Below, piece by piece: positions 1-8,006 of a stretch of DNA of 64,000 bases. Location: contig NZ_FQWQ01000001.1 of NCBI RefSeq assembly GCF_900129725.1, positions 2,232,001 to 2,296,000 of the forward strand, read 5' to 3'. The first letter of the stretch is position 1; each line of letters opens with the position of its first letter. This DNA is from Chryseolinea serpens (GTDB taxonomy: Bacteria; Bacteroidota; Bacteroidia; Cytophagales; Cyclobacteriaceae). A program made the position numbers and the translations under genes. Below the pieces are notes generated by a model that saw nothing but the letters and a program-made list of their open reading frames with translations, searched no databases and was not told the DNA's origin.

Positions 1-323
1 TTAAAAGTATTTGAAACTCCTAACCTGCCAATTTTCATTGCCGGATGGCTATTGAAACTTTTACCTGTTGCGAGCTTAAACAGCTTTTTCCACTGGTTTC
101 CACTGTCTACATCTTGCACTGTTATTTTATCATTTAACAAACTGAAGAATGCTATCAGTTCAGCTTCATTTTCCAGTATATACGTTACAGCCAGGAGCTT
201 GCGCGCATAGCTTTTTGAATCATTTAGCAGAAAATCATTTAAATCTATATCGCCGCAATTGAAGGGCTTGAATTGATAATCCTGACTAAGTCGGATAAGT
301 GACGATCCTGCAGGAAAAGGCAT
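1..323 (-). CDS. GNAT-family acetyltransferase, toxin-like (runs off the window edge)
   Basis: The minus-strand frame opens at ATG 321-323 and stays open to base 1, so only the N-terminal ~107 residues are visible. The pattern FNCGDIDLNDFLLNDS followed by LLAVTYILE, IAFFSLLNDKI and MKIGRLGV is the usual N-terminal half of the GNAT acetyltransferases that act as toxins in TacT-like modules or as stand-alone acyltransferases in Bacteroidota. The family transfers acetyl from acetyl-CoA; the CoA-binding loop should lie beyond the edge. It directly follows a 52-codon gene: the stop of that gene is adjacent to this ATG, so the two are almost certainly cotranscribed. The toxin role is inferred from this arrangement and not shown by the fragment. 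Confidence 0.8.
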   Translation of the reverse strand, partial: MPFPAGSSLIRLSQDYQFKPFNCGDIDLNDFLLNDSKSYARKLLAVTYILENEAELIAFFSLLNDKITVQDVDSGNQWKKLFKLATGKSFNSHPAMKIGRLGVSNTF

Positions 324-482
324 TTAGAACTTAGCAATGGCCTGCAAACTGGCAAAATTTTCACGGATTTTTGCCCGTTTGTTAGCGTCTAGGCGGATTA
401 CTTGAGCAATACTCGTCTTTGCAACGAATATCTCAGCATCCTTGCCCTTTAAAACTGGTGTTTCTTTAATTGGTTTTGCCAT
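324..482 (-). CDS. Small antitoxin-like protein paired with the GNAT gene
   Basis: This is a 52-codon ORF starting MAKPIKETPVLKGKDAEIF and ending in a basic/aliphatic tail (KIRENFASLQAIAKF). It is too short for most ORF callers but reads cleanly, and its stop codon abuts the ATG of the GNAT gene. Short proteins with the opening MAKPIKETPVLxGKDA are common directly upstream of GNAT enzymes in Bacteroidota, where the pair resembles a type II toxin-antitoxin module. No DNA-binding domain can be recognised in so short a sequence. The antitoxin role is inferred from position and size. Confidence 0.65.
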   Translation of the reverse strand: MAKPIKETPVLKGKDAEIFVAKTSIAQVIRLDANKRAKIRENFASLQAIAKF

Positions 483-541
483 AATCACTGACTAAACGAC
501 AACAAATTTAAGAAAGTTTCGCCACCTCCACTATCTTGAAA

Positions 542-748
542 TCAATTAATTCCACCAATACTAAGTATTCCTTTACCATCTTCAAGATCGACAAATGCCT
601 TTTTCAGTAAAAAAACGCCATTTTCAGGACAGCCCATATTGGCCTCCCGCAATACAAGGTGTAATTTGAAGATTTCGATTTCCTTGAAGTGAGCTAACCT
701 GGAACTTCCGTGATGATTGACCACCTTATTTCGTTGGTCCGTGATCAC
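542..748 (-). CDS. Doubtful partial ORF fused to an element end
   Basis: The 68-codon frame starts inside a degenerate element end (about 700-749), which supplies MITDQRNKVVNHHGS. It continues into unique sequence (HFKEIEIFKLHLVLREANM...). The C-terminal ~50 residues could be the surviving tail of a host gene cut by the element, but no family is recognised. No independent start or ribosome-binding site is evident. It is listed because the frame crosses the element boundary as several other truncated genes in this window do. Confidence 0.25.
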   Translation of the reverse strand: MITDQRNKVVNHHGSSRLAHFKEIEIFKLHLVLREANMGCPENGVFLLKKAFVDLEDGKGILSIGGIN

Positions 749-749
749 C
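700..749. repeat. Solo, decayed end of the ~208-bp element family
   Basis: The segment TGGAACTTCCG followed by ATTGACCACCTTATTTCG and GTGATCACC matches the tip of the repeated element (TGGAGATTCCG...TTGACCACTTTATTTCG...GTGACCACC) with scattered mismatches. The rest of the element is absent. It bounds one side of the RND pseudogene. Confidence 0.6.
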
Positions 750-1097
750 TTTTTTGGGACATACGGTAGTCTCTCGCCTTGTCCGTTCCGACGGAATGAT
801 GGATGCGGCTCCTCATGAGGCTGTGGAAATTCCGAAGATCATCGACGGCTTGATTTCTCCGCATCACTAAGTTGCAGTACATATTTACCGGGATCGAAGG
901 ATACCAGATTATGAATGCAGCCAACCGGCATGTTCGATAGTGTGGCGTTGAGGGTGGCCACACCTGGGCAGGAGCCACGCCATAACGCATCGCCTTTTTT
1001 TTATCCACCTCAAAGCGGTACTCGGGCTGGTCGGCCTCCGTCATCCAGTCTATATCCACAACGCTTGGTGTATTTTCAACCAAGTGCTTTACTTGAG
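750..1097 (-). pseudogene. RND efflux transporter fragment (AcrB/MexB-like), frameshifted
   Basis: The minus strand encodes ADQPEYRFEVDKKKAMRYGV, then in another frame VATLNATLSNMPVG, then PVNMYCNLVMRRNQAVDDLRNF. Together these match the periplasmic porter region of RND-family drug or metal efflux permeases (pattern PEYRFxIDxxKAxxYGV ... PVxIxLxL ... VDDLxN). At least two frameshifts separate the pieces, and both ends are missing, so this is about 115 codons of a gene that is normally ~1000 codons. Each side abuts a decayed end of the repeated element (700-749 and 1098-1130), which suggests element-associated deletion. Confidence 0.7.
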
Positions 1098-1130
1098 TGG
1101 GGAATCCAGTGTGATTGACCACCCCTGTCC
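1098..1130. repeat. Solo, decayed element end
   Basis: TGGGGAATCCAGTGTGATTGACCAC aligns with the right-tip consensus (TGGAGATTCCGAGGTGGTTGACCAC in this orientation) at about two thirds of positions. The similarity stops soon after. It marks the other border of the RND fragment. Confidence 0.45.
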
Positions 1131-1255
1131 GGAGTAAGGGTCAATGAAATCCGGAGCAAACTGTTGACAGCGGGCAAAAAGCGGCATCATCAGCCCATAT
1201 TAACCTATCAGGTTAATTATACAAATTCGAGTTTAACGTATTGATTTATAGCGTA

Positions 1256-1474
1256 CTATGGAATGTCTTTGATTTTCACTTCAGCAGGGTTGTCTATGGT
1301 CGCCCATTCCCAAAGAATCTCATAATACGCCTCACCACCTATAACTCTTGCGCCAGTCAATCCACCATCAACAGCAAGTAACTTGCAGGTACATTGCGCG
1401 AAATGATACGATCTTTTCGATTCAACGACATCCCCGCATCTTTTACATTTCGCCGCGTTGCGTATGAGGTTCAT
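1256..1474 (-). CDS. Small zinc-ribbon protein (DUF7695-like)
   Basis: The gene encodes 72 residues beginning MNLIRNAAKCKRCGDVVESK with a later CTC. This gives a C-x2-C ... C-x-C pattern, likely one structural zinc site, followed by LLAVDGGLTGARVIGG and an acidic tail. Small proteins of the form RNAxKCKxCGDxIES...CxC...VAVDGG are widespread and uncharacterised. They occur in accessory regions of many bacteria. No neighbour is clearly cotranscribed. The function is unknown. Confidence 0.7.
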   Translation of the reverse strand: MNLIRNAAKCKRCGDVVESKRSYHFAQCTCKLLAVDGGLTGARVIGGEAYYEILWEWATIDNPAEVKIKDIP

Positions 1475-1921
1475 AATACTGATTTACAGTCTTTAATGCT
1501 GGTCTTTAACTCCCGCAATATTGCCATTTTACTACCCCGCGAATAACGAAAACATCAACTGCCCTGCTAGAACCAGCAAACTCCCTGTGTACATTTCACA
1601 CGGCGGGAAAAATAGCGAATTTGGCATCAGGTGGGGCGTTGTTATCCTCTATTGTAAACAAAATGAACAACAAGCGCACGACTCAAAATCGTGACCGCCA
1701 TTCCTTTTTTTGATTCTTACTAGCTGTAAATCAACACCTTAAGAAAAACATATTCTTATTCTCAACTAATTTGTCCGCAAATTGCACCGCAACATTTTCA
1801 GCCAAATTTGTTCTGGCATTTTGTGACGAAAGGCAGAGGCAACATCGGATCTGATTCGCTGGTCATTTCGTTGTGTTTGACAATCCCCTAACTTTTCATC
1901 ACAGTGCTAAACAACATTTTT
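1475..1921. other. Gene-free stretch with a tRNA-Leu-like anticodon-arm fragment
   Basis: No convincing gene is seen in these ~450 bases. The only recognisable feature is 1674-1693 (GCGCACGACTCAAAATCGTG). It folds as a 5-bp stem (CACGA/TCGTG) around a 7-base loop CTCAAAA, which is a textbook anticodon arm with anticodon CAA (Leu). The variable and T arms do not follow, so this is not a functional tRNA. Such fragments are typical att-site remnants left by integrases that target tRNA genes, and the defence cluster starts just downstream. The att interpretation is inference. Confidence 0.4.
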
Positions 1922-2644
1922 ATGGAATTATTAAAGCAGTATCTGCCAGTCGTCACCCTGATGATAGGTTGGGCCCTATCCCAACTAAGTGACTTCTTCA
2001 AAGTAAACCGTGAAGACCGAAGGCGTATAAAAAAAACTATTTTTTATTTGCTTGAAGTAAGACACCAACTTGGATTTCTGACAGGGATCCACAAAACATT
2101 TAAGGCTAATACTCCCTTCTTAAGGAAAAAACTCGCAACTCAATTACCGAGCGATATATCCGATGAACAGTTTTTTCAGGCAATCTCGCCATTACTGACA
2201 CTGATCGCAAAAAACAGGTCAATCCTTCCCGAAGAGGACCTGCGTGCTCTTAGCTCAAACTATTCAAAGACCGTCGAGGGATTGTCGGAAATTGACCCTG
2301 TTCTAGCATACCGCTTGCAGGGACGTCAAGGAATTCAAAATCTATTGAACAATCTATCTGAAACGACGAAACAATCCATATCGCAACTTACCGGAGAACT
2401 AGGCGAAGGTGGCCAGTTTGATAAAGCCATGCAGACGGTTAGTCCAAAGGTAATATCGGAAATGGTCAATGATCTCCAGGACATTATTTTTCAACTGTCA
2501 AAAAAAGTAGACCGTCCTACTCGTAGTGCGACGCGAAAACTTCTCGCAAAGTCAGAAAATCGAGAATTGGAAAATCGAAGTTTCGAAGAATTCATGAATA
2601 AAATCCTCGCCGATATCGATTTTAGCGTCACGACCAGAGGATGA
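1922..2644 (+). CDS. Membrane-anchored protein upstream of the nuclease/SMC pair
   Basis: The chosen start is ATG 1922; an in-frame GTG lies six codons earlier. The product is about 240 residues. An N-terminal hydrophobic segment (YLPVVTLMIGWALSQL, residues ~7-22) is followed by basic residues (KVNREDRRRIKK), so the bulk is probably cytoplasmic. The remainder is predicted helical with no recognised domain. It is the first of three tightly spaced rightward genes, with a Cap4-type nuclease and an SMC-like ATPase next, so it is probably part of the same defence operon. It could occupy the LmuC slot of Lamassu, but a membrane anchor is not a feature I know for LmuC. Confidence 0.65.
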   Translation: MELLKQYLPVVTLMIGWALSQLSDFFKVNREDRRRIKKTIFYLLEVRHQLGFLTGIHKTFKANTPFLRKKLATQLPSDISDEQFFQAISPLLTLIAKNRSILPEEDLRALSSNYSKTVEGLSEIDPVLAYRLQGRQGIQNLLNNLSETTKQSISQLTGELGEGGQFDKAMQTVSPKVISEMVNDLQDIIFQLSKKVDRPTRSATRKLLAKSENRELENRSFEEFMNKILADIDFSVTTRG

Positions 2645-2740
2645 CGAACCTTGCTCAACAGACGATCACTGCAATCCGCGATATCACGCGTTAGGGAGTT
2701 AGCAGGAAACTGTTTACTTTTAAATACAACTCGTTGGCCC

Positions 2741-3883
2741 ATGGGCAACTTATCAGTGAGCGATGCCCCATCCATCAACGTATATCCTCGGTTTCGTATG
2801 ACACTTAAGGTAACCTTGAATAGTAATAAACCGCGAGATCGAGGCGGCTCAACCAACTCAAATCGAACGGGATTCCAGCTAACCTGGGCACTTTGTAAGC
2901 TGCTTGAACTCCATAAGGGTGGCGAGGACTACGTGATGATATTCGACTATCATGATGACATAGCCATCGTAGACTCAGCTAGCAATCCTTCTGCCATTGA
3001 ATTCTATCAAATCAAAACAAAAGATCCAGGAACTTGGTCGTTGTCCGACCTTCTACGATCCCGCAAATCAAAGAAAAAGAATCTTTTGTCGATCATAGGC
3101 AGGATGTATGATTCAACCAAGACCTTTAAGGATCATGCAAAGTCCGTGAATTTCATATCGAATGCGAAATTTAACTTTGACCTTAGCTCAATTCCTAGAA
3201 GCTTAAACTCTCCGAAAATATGTCTAAATGAATTGAAAGACGGCGAGCGCAGAAAAGTAGCCGATAAGTTGAAATTAGAACATAAGAGCGTTACGCTAGT
3301 ACCGTACGAAGCCACTACCCACTTCAGCATAACGGACCTAAGCGTAAGAGATCATGAAAACCATGCTGTATCGTACGTTTTGCAATTTCTGGAACACATT
3401 GGAGGAGTAAAGGAATTTCAAGTTAAGGCCGTTCAACAAGCTATTGCTGCTCAGATCAGGGCCAAAAACAACTATGAATGGAATATTGACGGGTATGAGA
3501 ACATCATAAGATACAAGGCAATAACGAAGGAGTTTCTTGACAAAATAGTTAATAGTAATCGTAGTTACGCGGACCTAAGTAGTAGGTGGACGGAGGTGTC
3601 CCAAGTCCTGACCTCCGAAGGTGTGCATTTCTCAATTCGTAAAGAGATCGGCACCCGATGGAAAGAATACGAAGTTCTACGAATGGATGAGGCCAATTTG
3701 ACAATCCAACAGTTGAGAGTTAACATAAACACAGCGCTCAACAAACACAAAGGCAACAACGCTGATTCACTGATGGGGTATATCATAACCGTCAAAAGGG
3801 AACTGTGCCTTGACGTCGCTAATACTGAACATTTTCTAACCGCAATGATATTGATTGAATACTATGAAGAGCGGAAGCTTTAA
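2741..3883 (+). CDS. DUF4297/Cap4-type DNA endonuclease (LmuA-like)
   Basis: The frame is open from TTG 2651, but the first ATGs are at 2741 and 2798; 2798 (MTLKVTLNSNKPRDRGG) sits just before the conserved domain. The N-terminal ~120 residues carry the DUF4297 pattern: RTGFQLTWALCKLLELH, YVMIFDYHDDIAIVD and IEFYQIKTKD. This is a PD-(D/E)xK fold with an acidic residue and a Q-x-K motif, as in the Cap4 double-strand DNA nuclease of CBASS and in LmuA of Lamassu. The C-terminal half is unassigned and may contact the ATPase. It lies 32 bp before an SMC-like gene in the same direction. Expected action: abortive DNA cleavage when the SMC partner senses foreign DNA (family knowledge). Confidence 0.75.
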   Translation: MGNLSVSDAPSINVYPRFRMTLKVTLNSNKPRDRGGSTNSNRTGFQLTWALCKLLELHKGGEDYVMIFDYHDDIAIVDSASNPSAIEFYQIKTKDPGTWSLSDLLRSRKSKKKNLLSIIGRMYDSTKTFKDHAKSVNFISNAKFNFDLSSIPRSLNSPKICLNELKDGERRKVADKLKLEHKSVTLVPYEATTHFSITDLSVRDHENHAVSYVLQFLEHIGGVKEFQVKAVQQAIAAQIRAKNNYEWNIDGYENIIRYKAITKEFLDKIVNSNRSYADLSSRWTEVSQVLTSEGVHFSIRKEIGTRWKEYEVLRMDEANLTIQQLRVNINTALNKHKGNNADSLMGYIITVKRELCLDVANTEHFLTAMILIEYYEERKL

Positions 3884-3915
3884 AAAACTCATCAGAAATT
3901 TAAGAAAAAAAAATA

Positions 3916-5631
3916 ATGAAGAAATTATCTTTCATCGGGATAACTCTCGTTTCAAAGATTCAAAGAAGGGCGATTCGAGTCGTGTTCGATCCAAAGACAA
4001 CGATCCTGACAGGAACGAATGATACCGGTAAATCTTCAATCATTAAGAATTTATTTTGGACCTTCGGTGCAGAACCAACGACTGATGCTCGCTGGAGGGA
4101 GGCAAAAGTTATCAGTGTAGTTCATTTTGACATAGCCGGTAGCGAGTTCCACTTGCTCCGCCGTGAGAGCTTCTTCGCGTTGTTTGATGAAACCTTTGAA
4201 TTGATCAAAACCTTTACGAGTGTAACCAACGAGCTGGGGCCATTCCTAGCCGAACTTTTAGACTTCAAAGTCATTTTAAGTAATCGAAATAAGGAAGGGG
4301 TCATTCCACCAACTGCGTTTTATTTCCTGCCGTACTACATGGATCAAGACACAAGTTGGACAAGCAATTGGTCATCCTTTACAAAGCTGCAGCAATTCCC
4401 GAAATTCAAAAATGATTTGGCCGAATATCACACAGGAATTCGACCAAACGAATACTACGTTGCCAAAGCCATTCTCAGCAAGGCTACAGACGAACTTTCT
4501 AATCTCAACGCTGAACAACGGATATTAAAAGGCATGGCGGGAAGATTGAATGACGAGCTGAGCGAAGCTGACTTCAATATCGACATTGAAATATTTAAAG
4601 AGGAAATAAATGATCTGATAAGCAAGTGCCAACGGTTGCAACTTCAGGAACAAAAGTTAAAGGATAATCTTGTTGACCTAAATAATGACAAATTAAGAAT
4701 CCAACACCAAATTTCGCTTGTTCAGAGCGCGATGCGCGAAGCCAGATTAGATTACAAATTTGCGTCAAACCTAACGGACGAGATCGGGTGCCCCATCTGT
4801 GGCGCCGTGTATGAAAACGACTTCGCTACCCGCTTCGATATTGCGATGGACGAGGGGCGTTGCGCAGAGATGCTAGTCGAACTCGAATCCGAACGGCTCA
4901 ATGTCGATCTGAAATTTACAATGGAGAACGACAAACATTCAAACACACTGAATGAGATTCAAGAAATACAGGCAATATTAGATAGAAGACAAGGTGAAAT
5001 TCTTTTAAGGGATGTAATAAACAGTCAGGGGAAAAATGAACTTAAATCAATATTTAAACAAAGCCTTGATGGAGTGATTCGCACACAGGTCGAAAAACAA
5101 ATGGAAATCAATACTCTGAATGAAAAAATCAAAGGCCTCGGAGACAAGAAGCGTCGGACAACCATTACAGAAGACTATCGGGCAAACATGCGAAAGTATC
5201 TGCACCAACTTGATGTGCAGCTTAGTGAAAAAGCCTATTCAAAAATATCAAGCAACATAAAAGCCCAAGGCAGTGATATGCCAAGAGCTTTACTTGCATA
5301 CTACTACGCTATTCTTGCGGTGATGAGAAAATATTCATCAGCAGTATTCGCACCGATGGTCATTGATTCGCCAAATCAGCAGGATCAAGATAAAATTCGT
5401 CTTGATAAACTCTTAAACTTTATCAAAACCGAAAGTCCGACTGACTGTCAATTAATACTTGGTGTGGCTGACTTACATGGAGTCGAGATTCCCGGCACCA
5501 TCATGAAATTCGAACACCAATATAGTTTATTGCGGGAAGATCAATACGACAATTTAAATTCAGATGTTACGCTCCTGCTAGAAAAAGCCTATAATGACGA
5601 TGCCAACTCCGGGTCGCTCAAACTATTTTAA
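3916..5631 (+). CDS. SMC/Rad50-like ATPase with zinc hook (LmuB-like)
   Basis: The product is 571 residues. Walker A is GTNDTGKSS near residue 35. Helical, charged coiled-coil arms flank a CPICG zinc-hook motif near residue 293. The C-terminal head has Walker B MVIDSP near residue 480. The short arms and single CxxC hook match LmuB and other compact SMC ATPases of defence systems, not housekeeping SMC or RecN. In Lamassu such a protein senses DNA ends or plasmid structures and releases the LmuA nuclease (known for the family). A neighbour with a Cap4-type nuclease 32 bp upstream strongly supports this assignment. It is complete, with no frameshift seen. Confidence 0.8.
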   Translation: MKKLSFIGITLVSKIQRRAIRVVFDPKTTILTGTNDTGKSSIIKNLFWTFGAEPTTDARWREAKVISVVHFDIAGSEFHLLRRESFFALFDETFELIKTFTSVTNELGPFLAELLDFKVILSNRNKEGVIPPTAFYFLPYYMDQDTSWTSNWSSFTKLQQFPKFKNDLAEYHTGIRPNEYYVAKAILSKATDELSNLNAEQRILKGMAGRLNDELSEADFNIDIEIFKEEINDLISKCQRLQLQEQKLKDNLVDLNNDKLRIQHQISLVQSAMREARLDYKFASNLTDEIGCPICGAVYENDFATRFDIAMDEGRCAEMLVELESERLNVDLKFTMENDKHSNTLNEIQEIQAILDRRQGEILLRDVINSQGKNELKSIFKQSLDGVIRTQVEKQMEINTLNEKIKGLGDKKRRTTITEDYRANMRKYLHQLDVQLSEKAYSKISSNIKAQGSDMPRALLAYYYAILAVMRKYSSAVFAPMVIDSPNQQDQDKIRLDKLLNFIKTESPTDCQLILGVADLHGVEIPGTIMKFEHQYSLLREDQYDNLNSDVTLLLEKAYNDDANSGSLKLF

Positions 5632-5652
5632 TCATATAGTATCAATTAAGAG

Positions 5653-5733
5653 ATGAAAGGTTATCGGGATCTAGTCTTCCTACTTTTCCTTGGATGTTTC
5701 TATTTAGTAAGCACGAACGTTCTACACGAGTAG
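5653..5733 (+). CDS. Possible 26-residue membrane peptide after the SMC gene
   Basis: An ATG 21 bases after the SMC stop, preceded by AAGAG, opens a 26-codon frame with one hydrophobic segment (LVFLLFLGCFYLVS) and a stop 9 bases before an element copy. It could be a small membrane protein of the defence operon, the N-terminus of a gene cut by the element, or chance. Nothing beyond hydrophobicity and position supports it. Confidence 0.25.
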   Translation: MKGYRDLVFLLFLGCFYLVSTNVLHE

Positions 5734-5742
5734 CCATTACAG

Positions 5743-5950
5743 TGGAGATTCCGACTCCTTGACCACTTCATTCCGCCAGCGCATGACCACTCAAAATTAT
5801 CATTTGAATAAATGCTGCTCGAACTTAAGAGCGTCTTGATTATCAACGCCGTGAGTGATCAATTGGACCCGAAATCTGGTGGTCAAGCGTCTGGGAAACT
5901 AATGGTCAATGCAAAACGAAACGCGATGGTCAGCCACCTCGGAATTTCCA
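5743..5950 (+). mobile_element. ~208-bp IS21-type non-autonomous element, diverged copy
   Basis: The tips are TGGAGATTCCG and CGGAATTTCCA, with inner repeats of the form TTGACCACTT, GCATGACCAC, GTGGTCAAGC, ATGGTCAATG and ATGGTCAGCC. It is in the orientation that I call forward (fewer repeats at the left tip). It is more diverged than the 13588 and 61365 copies. No target duplication is visible at its borders. It carries no transposase gene. Confidence 0.8.
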
Positions 5951-6181
5951 CCAGTGCCACTTAACAAAGTCGAAACAGCCATTTGCAAAGTATCTACCAT
6001 GTCGTCGTTTTTCGCATTGGGAAACAAAACGCATTGGTCTAAGAAATGGGTATTCCAGGTTACGCTTTAACTGTAGGTCGGTGGCTTTTTCTAGTTCGGC
6101 TCTATTCTTATTTATTTTATCGGCTGTGGTCAAAATTTACTACCTTGAAAACTTTAAGGTTTCACTTATATAATTACAGTT

Positions 6182-6949
6182 ATGGAGATACAGCCCGGTA
6201 GGAGAATGATGTATAGAGATGCCATCAACGCCTGGGAACGTTACATTAAGGAACTACAGGCTAGAACACAGATACGAGGATTTTTTGAAGATGCCTTGCC
6301 TTACTATCAAAGAGCCGCTGATCTATTAATTCTGACTTATCCAGACCCACGGCACAAAAACGAACAGTTGATTCAAGTTCAAAAAAATCCCACCGATTTA
6401 ACCCTAGTATTTTGTTTGAGGGATATTATCAGTTTCTGCGAGACGGTGTTGATAGATTTAAGGCTCTATATAACTGCTGAGGACAACGAATTATGGAGAT
6501 GTCAATTACAAAAAGATGACGTTGAAAAACGTCTTGCCGCTGCCAACTATGATATTGAGAAGTACAGACATCAAATAAGCGAACTGTTAAAGGACAAAAA
6601 AAGCAACGAAGACATTAACAAAGCCCTTCACAGAACATTGGACTTCAATTCAACCGAATTCAAAAAAGAGGTTGCCCAATTGAAACACTTTTTCGATAAC
6701 GATTTTATAGCGCCTAAAAAACGAGAGTACATTTTTCTATTTCTATTTCTCACCTCACTAAACATGTCCCTGATCCACGTTCATAAAATCGATTGGATAA
6801 TGATTGGACTAATCGAAATCTTTATAGCCCATGGACTATACCAGACATATCACAAAGAACACGGAGTTGTGAGGTCGGTAATTGAAAACTTGATCGGGGC
6901 AATAGGTTTAGTGTTTGCCTATATAGCAATCATTACTTTCTTCAAATAG
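6182..6949 (+). CDS. Coiled-coil protein with C-terminal membrane hairpin
   Basis: The product is 255 residues. The first ~110 are soluble and helical (YRDAINAWERYIKELQ...). Residues ~110-150 form a charged heptad-like region (LQKDDVEKRLAAANYD). The C-terminus has two to three hydrophobic segments (YIFLFLFLTSLNMSLI, WIMIGLIEIFIAHGLY, LIGAIGLVFAYIAIITFF). No family is recognised. An element copy precedes it (5743-5950) and a solo end plus another copy follow, so it is isolated from the neighbouring defence operons. A defence effector that acts at the membrane is possible by context only. Confidence 0.65.
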   Translation: MEIQPGRRMMYRDAINAWERYIKELQARTQIRGFFEDALPYYQRAADLLILTYPDPRHKNEQLIQVQKNPTDLTLVFCLRDIISFCETVLIDLRLYITAEDNELWRCQLQKDDVEKRLAAANYDIEKYRHQISELLKDKKSNEDINKALHRTLDFNSTEFKKEVAQLKHFFDNDFIAPKKREYIFLFLFLTSLNMSLIHVHKIDWIMIGLIEIFIAHGLYQTYHKEHGVVRSVIENLIGAIGLVFAYIAIITFFK

Positions 6950-6990
6950 GTCATTCTGAAAAATTATAAAAATTTGCGCGGGGTGTAGGT

Positions 6991-7032
6991 AGAGATTCCA
7001 AGTGGTTGACCACTTTGTTTCGTACGTCTGTG
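6991..7032. repeat. Solo element end abutting a full copy
   Basis: AGAGATTCCAAGTGGTTGACC and CACTTTGTTTCGTACGTCTGTG reproduce the outer ~42 bases of an element tip. They are interrupted exactly where the next full copy begins (TGGAG at 7033). This looks like one copy inserted in, or recombined into, the end of another. Confidence 0.7.
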
Positions 7033-7240
7033 TGGAGATTCCGACCCCCTTGACCACTTCGTTTCGTGCGCCTGTGACCACAACATTCCGTACTATCGGA
7101 CAATTCATTTCGCGAAGAACTGACCATCCTTCGTTTTGATTGTCTTGAACTTACGTTGCAATGCGATTTAGCCTAGCTTAAATAACTCATGGTGATCACA
7201 CCCTCACGGAATAAAGTGGTCGCCTGGCCCGGAATCTCCA
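7033..7240 (-). mobile_element. ~208-bp IS21-type non-autonomous element, inverted copy
   Basis: It runs from TGGAGATTCCG to CGGAATCTCCA. The repeat-rich end (TTCCGTACTATCGGACAATT, TTTCGCGAAGAACTGACCAT) lies on the left, so the copy is inverted relative to those at 9321 and 13588. The centre has the shared TTGTCTTGAACTTACGTT stretch. Its right tip is 38 bases from the stop of the E2-like gene. Confidence 0.85.
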
Positions 7241-7278
7241 GCTGGCAAAAAGTTGGGTCGTTAAGAAATAATGCATTT

Positions 7279-8004
7279 TTACAAGATCTTAAGGCCCGGG
7301 CAATCGTACGCGGAATTTGTTATCCCTGGCAAGGGCGTGGGCTTAACCTCGTCGTCCGCTGTATTAAGATCGCTGAATTTCTCCAAGTCAGACTCCAACA
7401 GCTTTCGATCCAATGTTTTTAGAAAAAGGATGCTTTCCTCATGGCAACGTTTTACTTTCTCGCCACTTCCACAAGGGCATTTTGCATTTCTGCCTACATC
7501 CCTTTTCTGAACGATCGCACGGAGGACCTCTTCCGCTTTTTCGACCGACAGTTTTAAGTCTTCTGTATAGAATTGACGGACACCAGCAAAGTGATGCCCA
7601 TATTCTCCGCCAGCATAGGTACTTCCGGTCCCCCGGTATACCTGATTCGCCAAATAAGGATATACCCACTCTCGGAGATAATTCATTACCGATAGCCCCC
7701 TTTTAGAACGATATAGTAACTTGTGCGTTATGTCGACACAACACAAGCCGTCACCATCTATGTGATAGTCGATGTGGCGTTGAATCTTGCCACCTGTCTC
7801 GAACAGCAGCGGGACACAGTGCGGATACATCTTCGTGAACAGGACCTCGATTAGGAAAGTGTCCCAATAATTGCCGTCCGCGTCACAGACATCAATCTCG
7901 CCGCCTATCTTCCAGCCCTCTGGGCTGGAAGATTTAATTGACAATTTTGGGAATACTTCCTGGGCAGTCTTAACGTCCCGTTCAAACCTCGATAACCGCA
8001 TCAT
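7279..8004 (-). CDS. E2-like (ubiquitin-conjugating fold) protein with C-terminal SEC-C zinc motif
   Basis: The product is 241 residues. Residues ~1-115 resemble prokaryotic E2/UBC-like domains: EGWKIGGEIDV, then MYPHCVPLLFETGG and HIDYHIDGDGLCCVDITH, where the Cys pair sits at the position used for the E2 active-site Cys. Residues ~170-190 are a SEC-C zinc motif (GRNAKCPCGSGEKVKRCH). It starts 2 bases after the cyclase stop, so it belongs to the leftward PycTM-PycC operon. Related E2-like/SEC-C proteins occur beside nucleotide-second-messenger defence genes. Whether this one conjugates, or primes the cyclase as Cap2 does in CBASS, is unknown. SEC-C usually binds zinc and a protein partner. 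Confidence 0.75.
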   Translation of the reverse strand: MMRLSRFERDVKTAQEVFPKLSIKSSSPEGWKIGGEIDVCDADGNYWDTFLIEVLFTKMYPHCVPLLFETGGKIQRHIDYHIDGDGLCCVDITHKLLYRSKRGLSVMNYLREWVYPYLANQVYRGTGSTYAGGEYGHHFAGVRQFYTEDLKLSVEKAEEVLRAIVQKRDVGRNAKCPCGSGEKVKRCHEESILFLKTLDRKLLESDLEKFSDLNTADDEVKPTPLPGITNSAYDCPGLKIL

Positions 8005-8006
8005 GC

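Noticed and set aside
5930-6133. Minus-strand frame MTTADKINKNRAELEKATDL... ending in the 5743 element
   Set aside because: The N-terminal ~35 residues could be a cut gene, but there is no family match, no promoter evidence and the rest is element sequence. Support was too weak to annotate.
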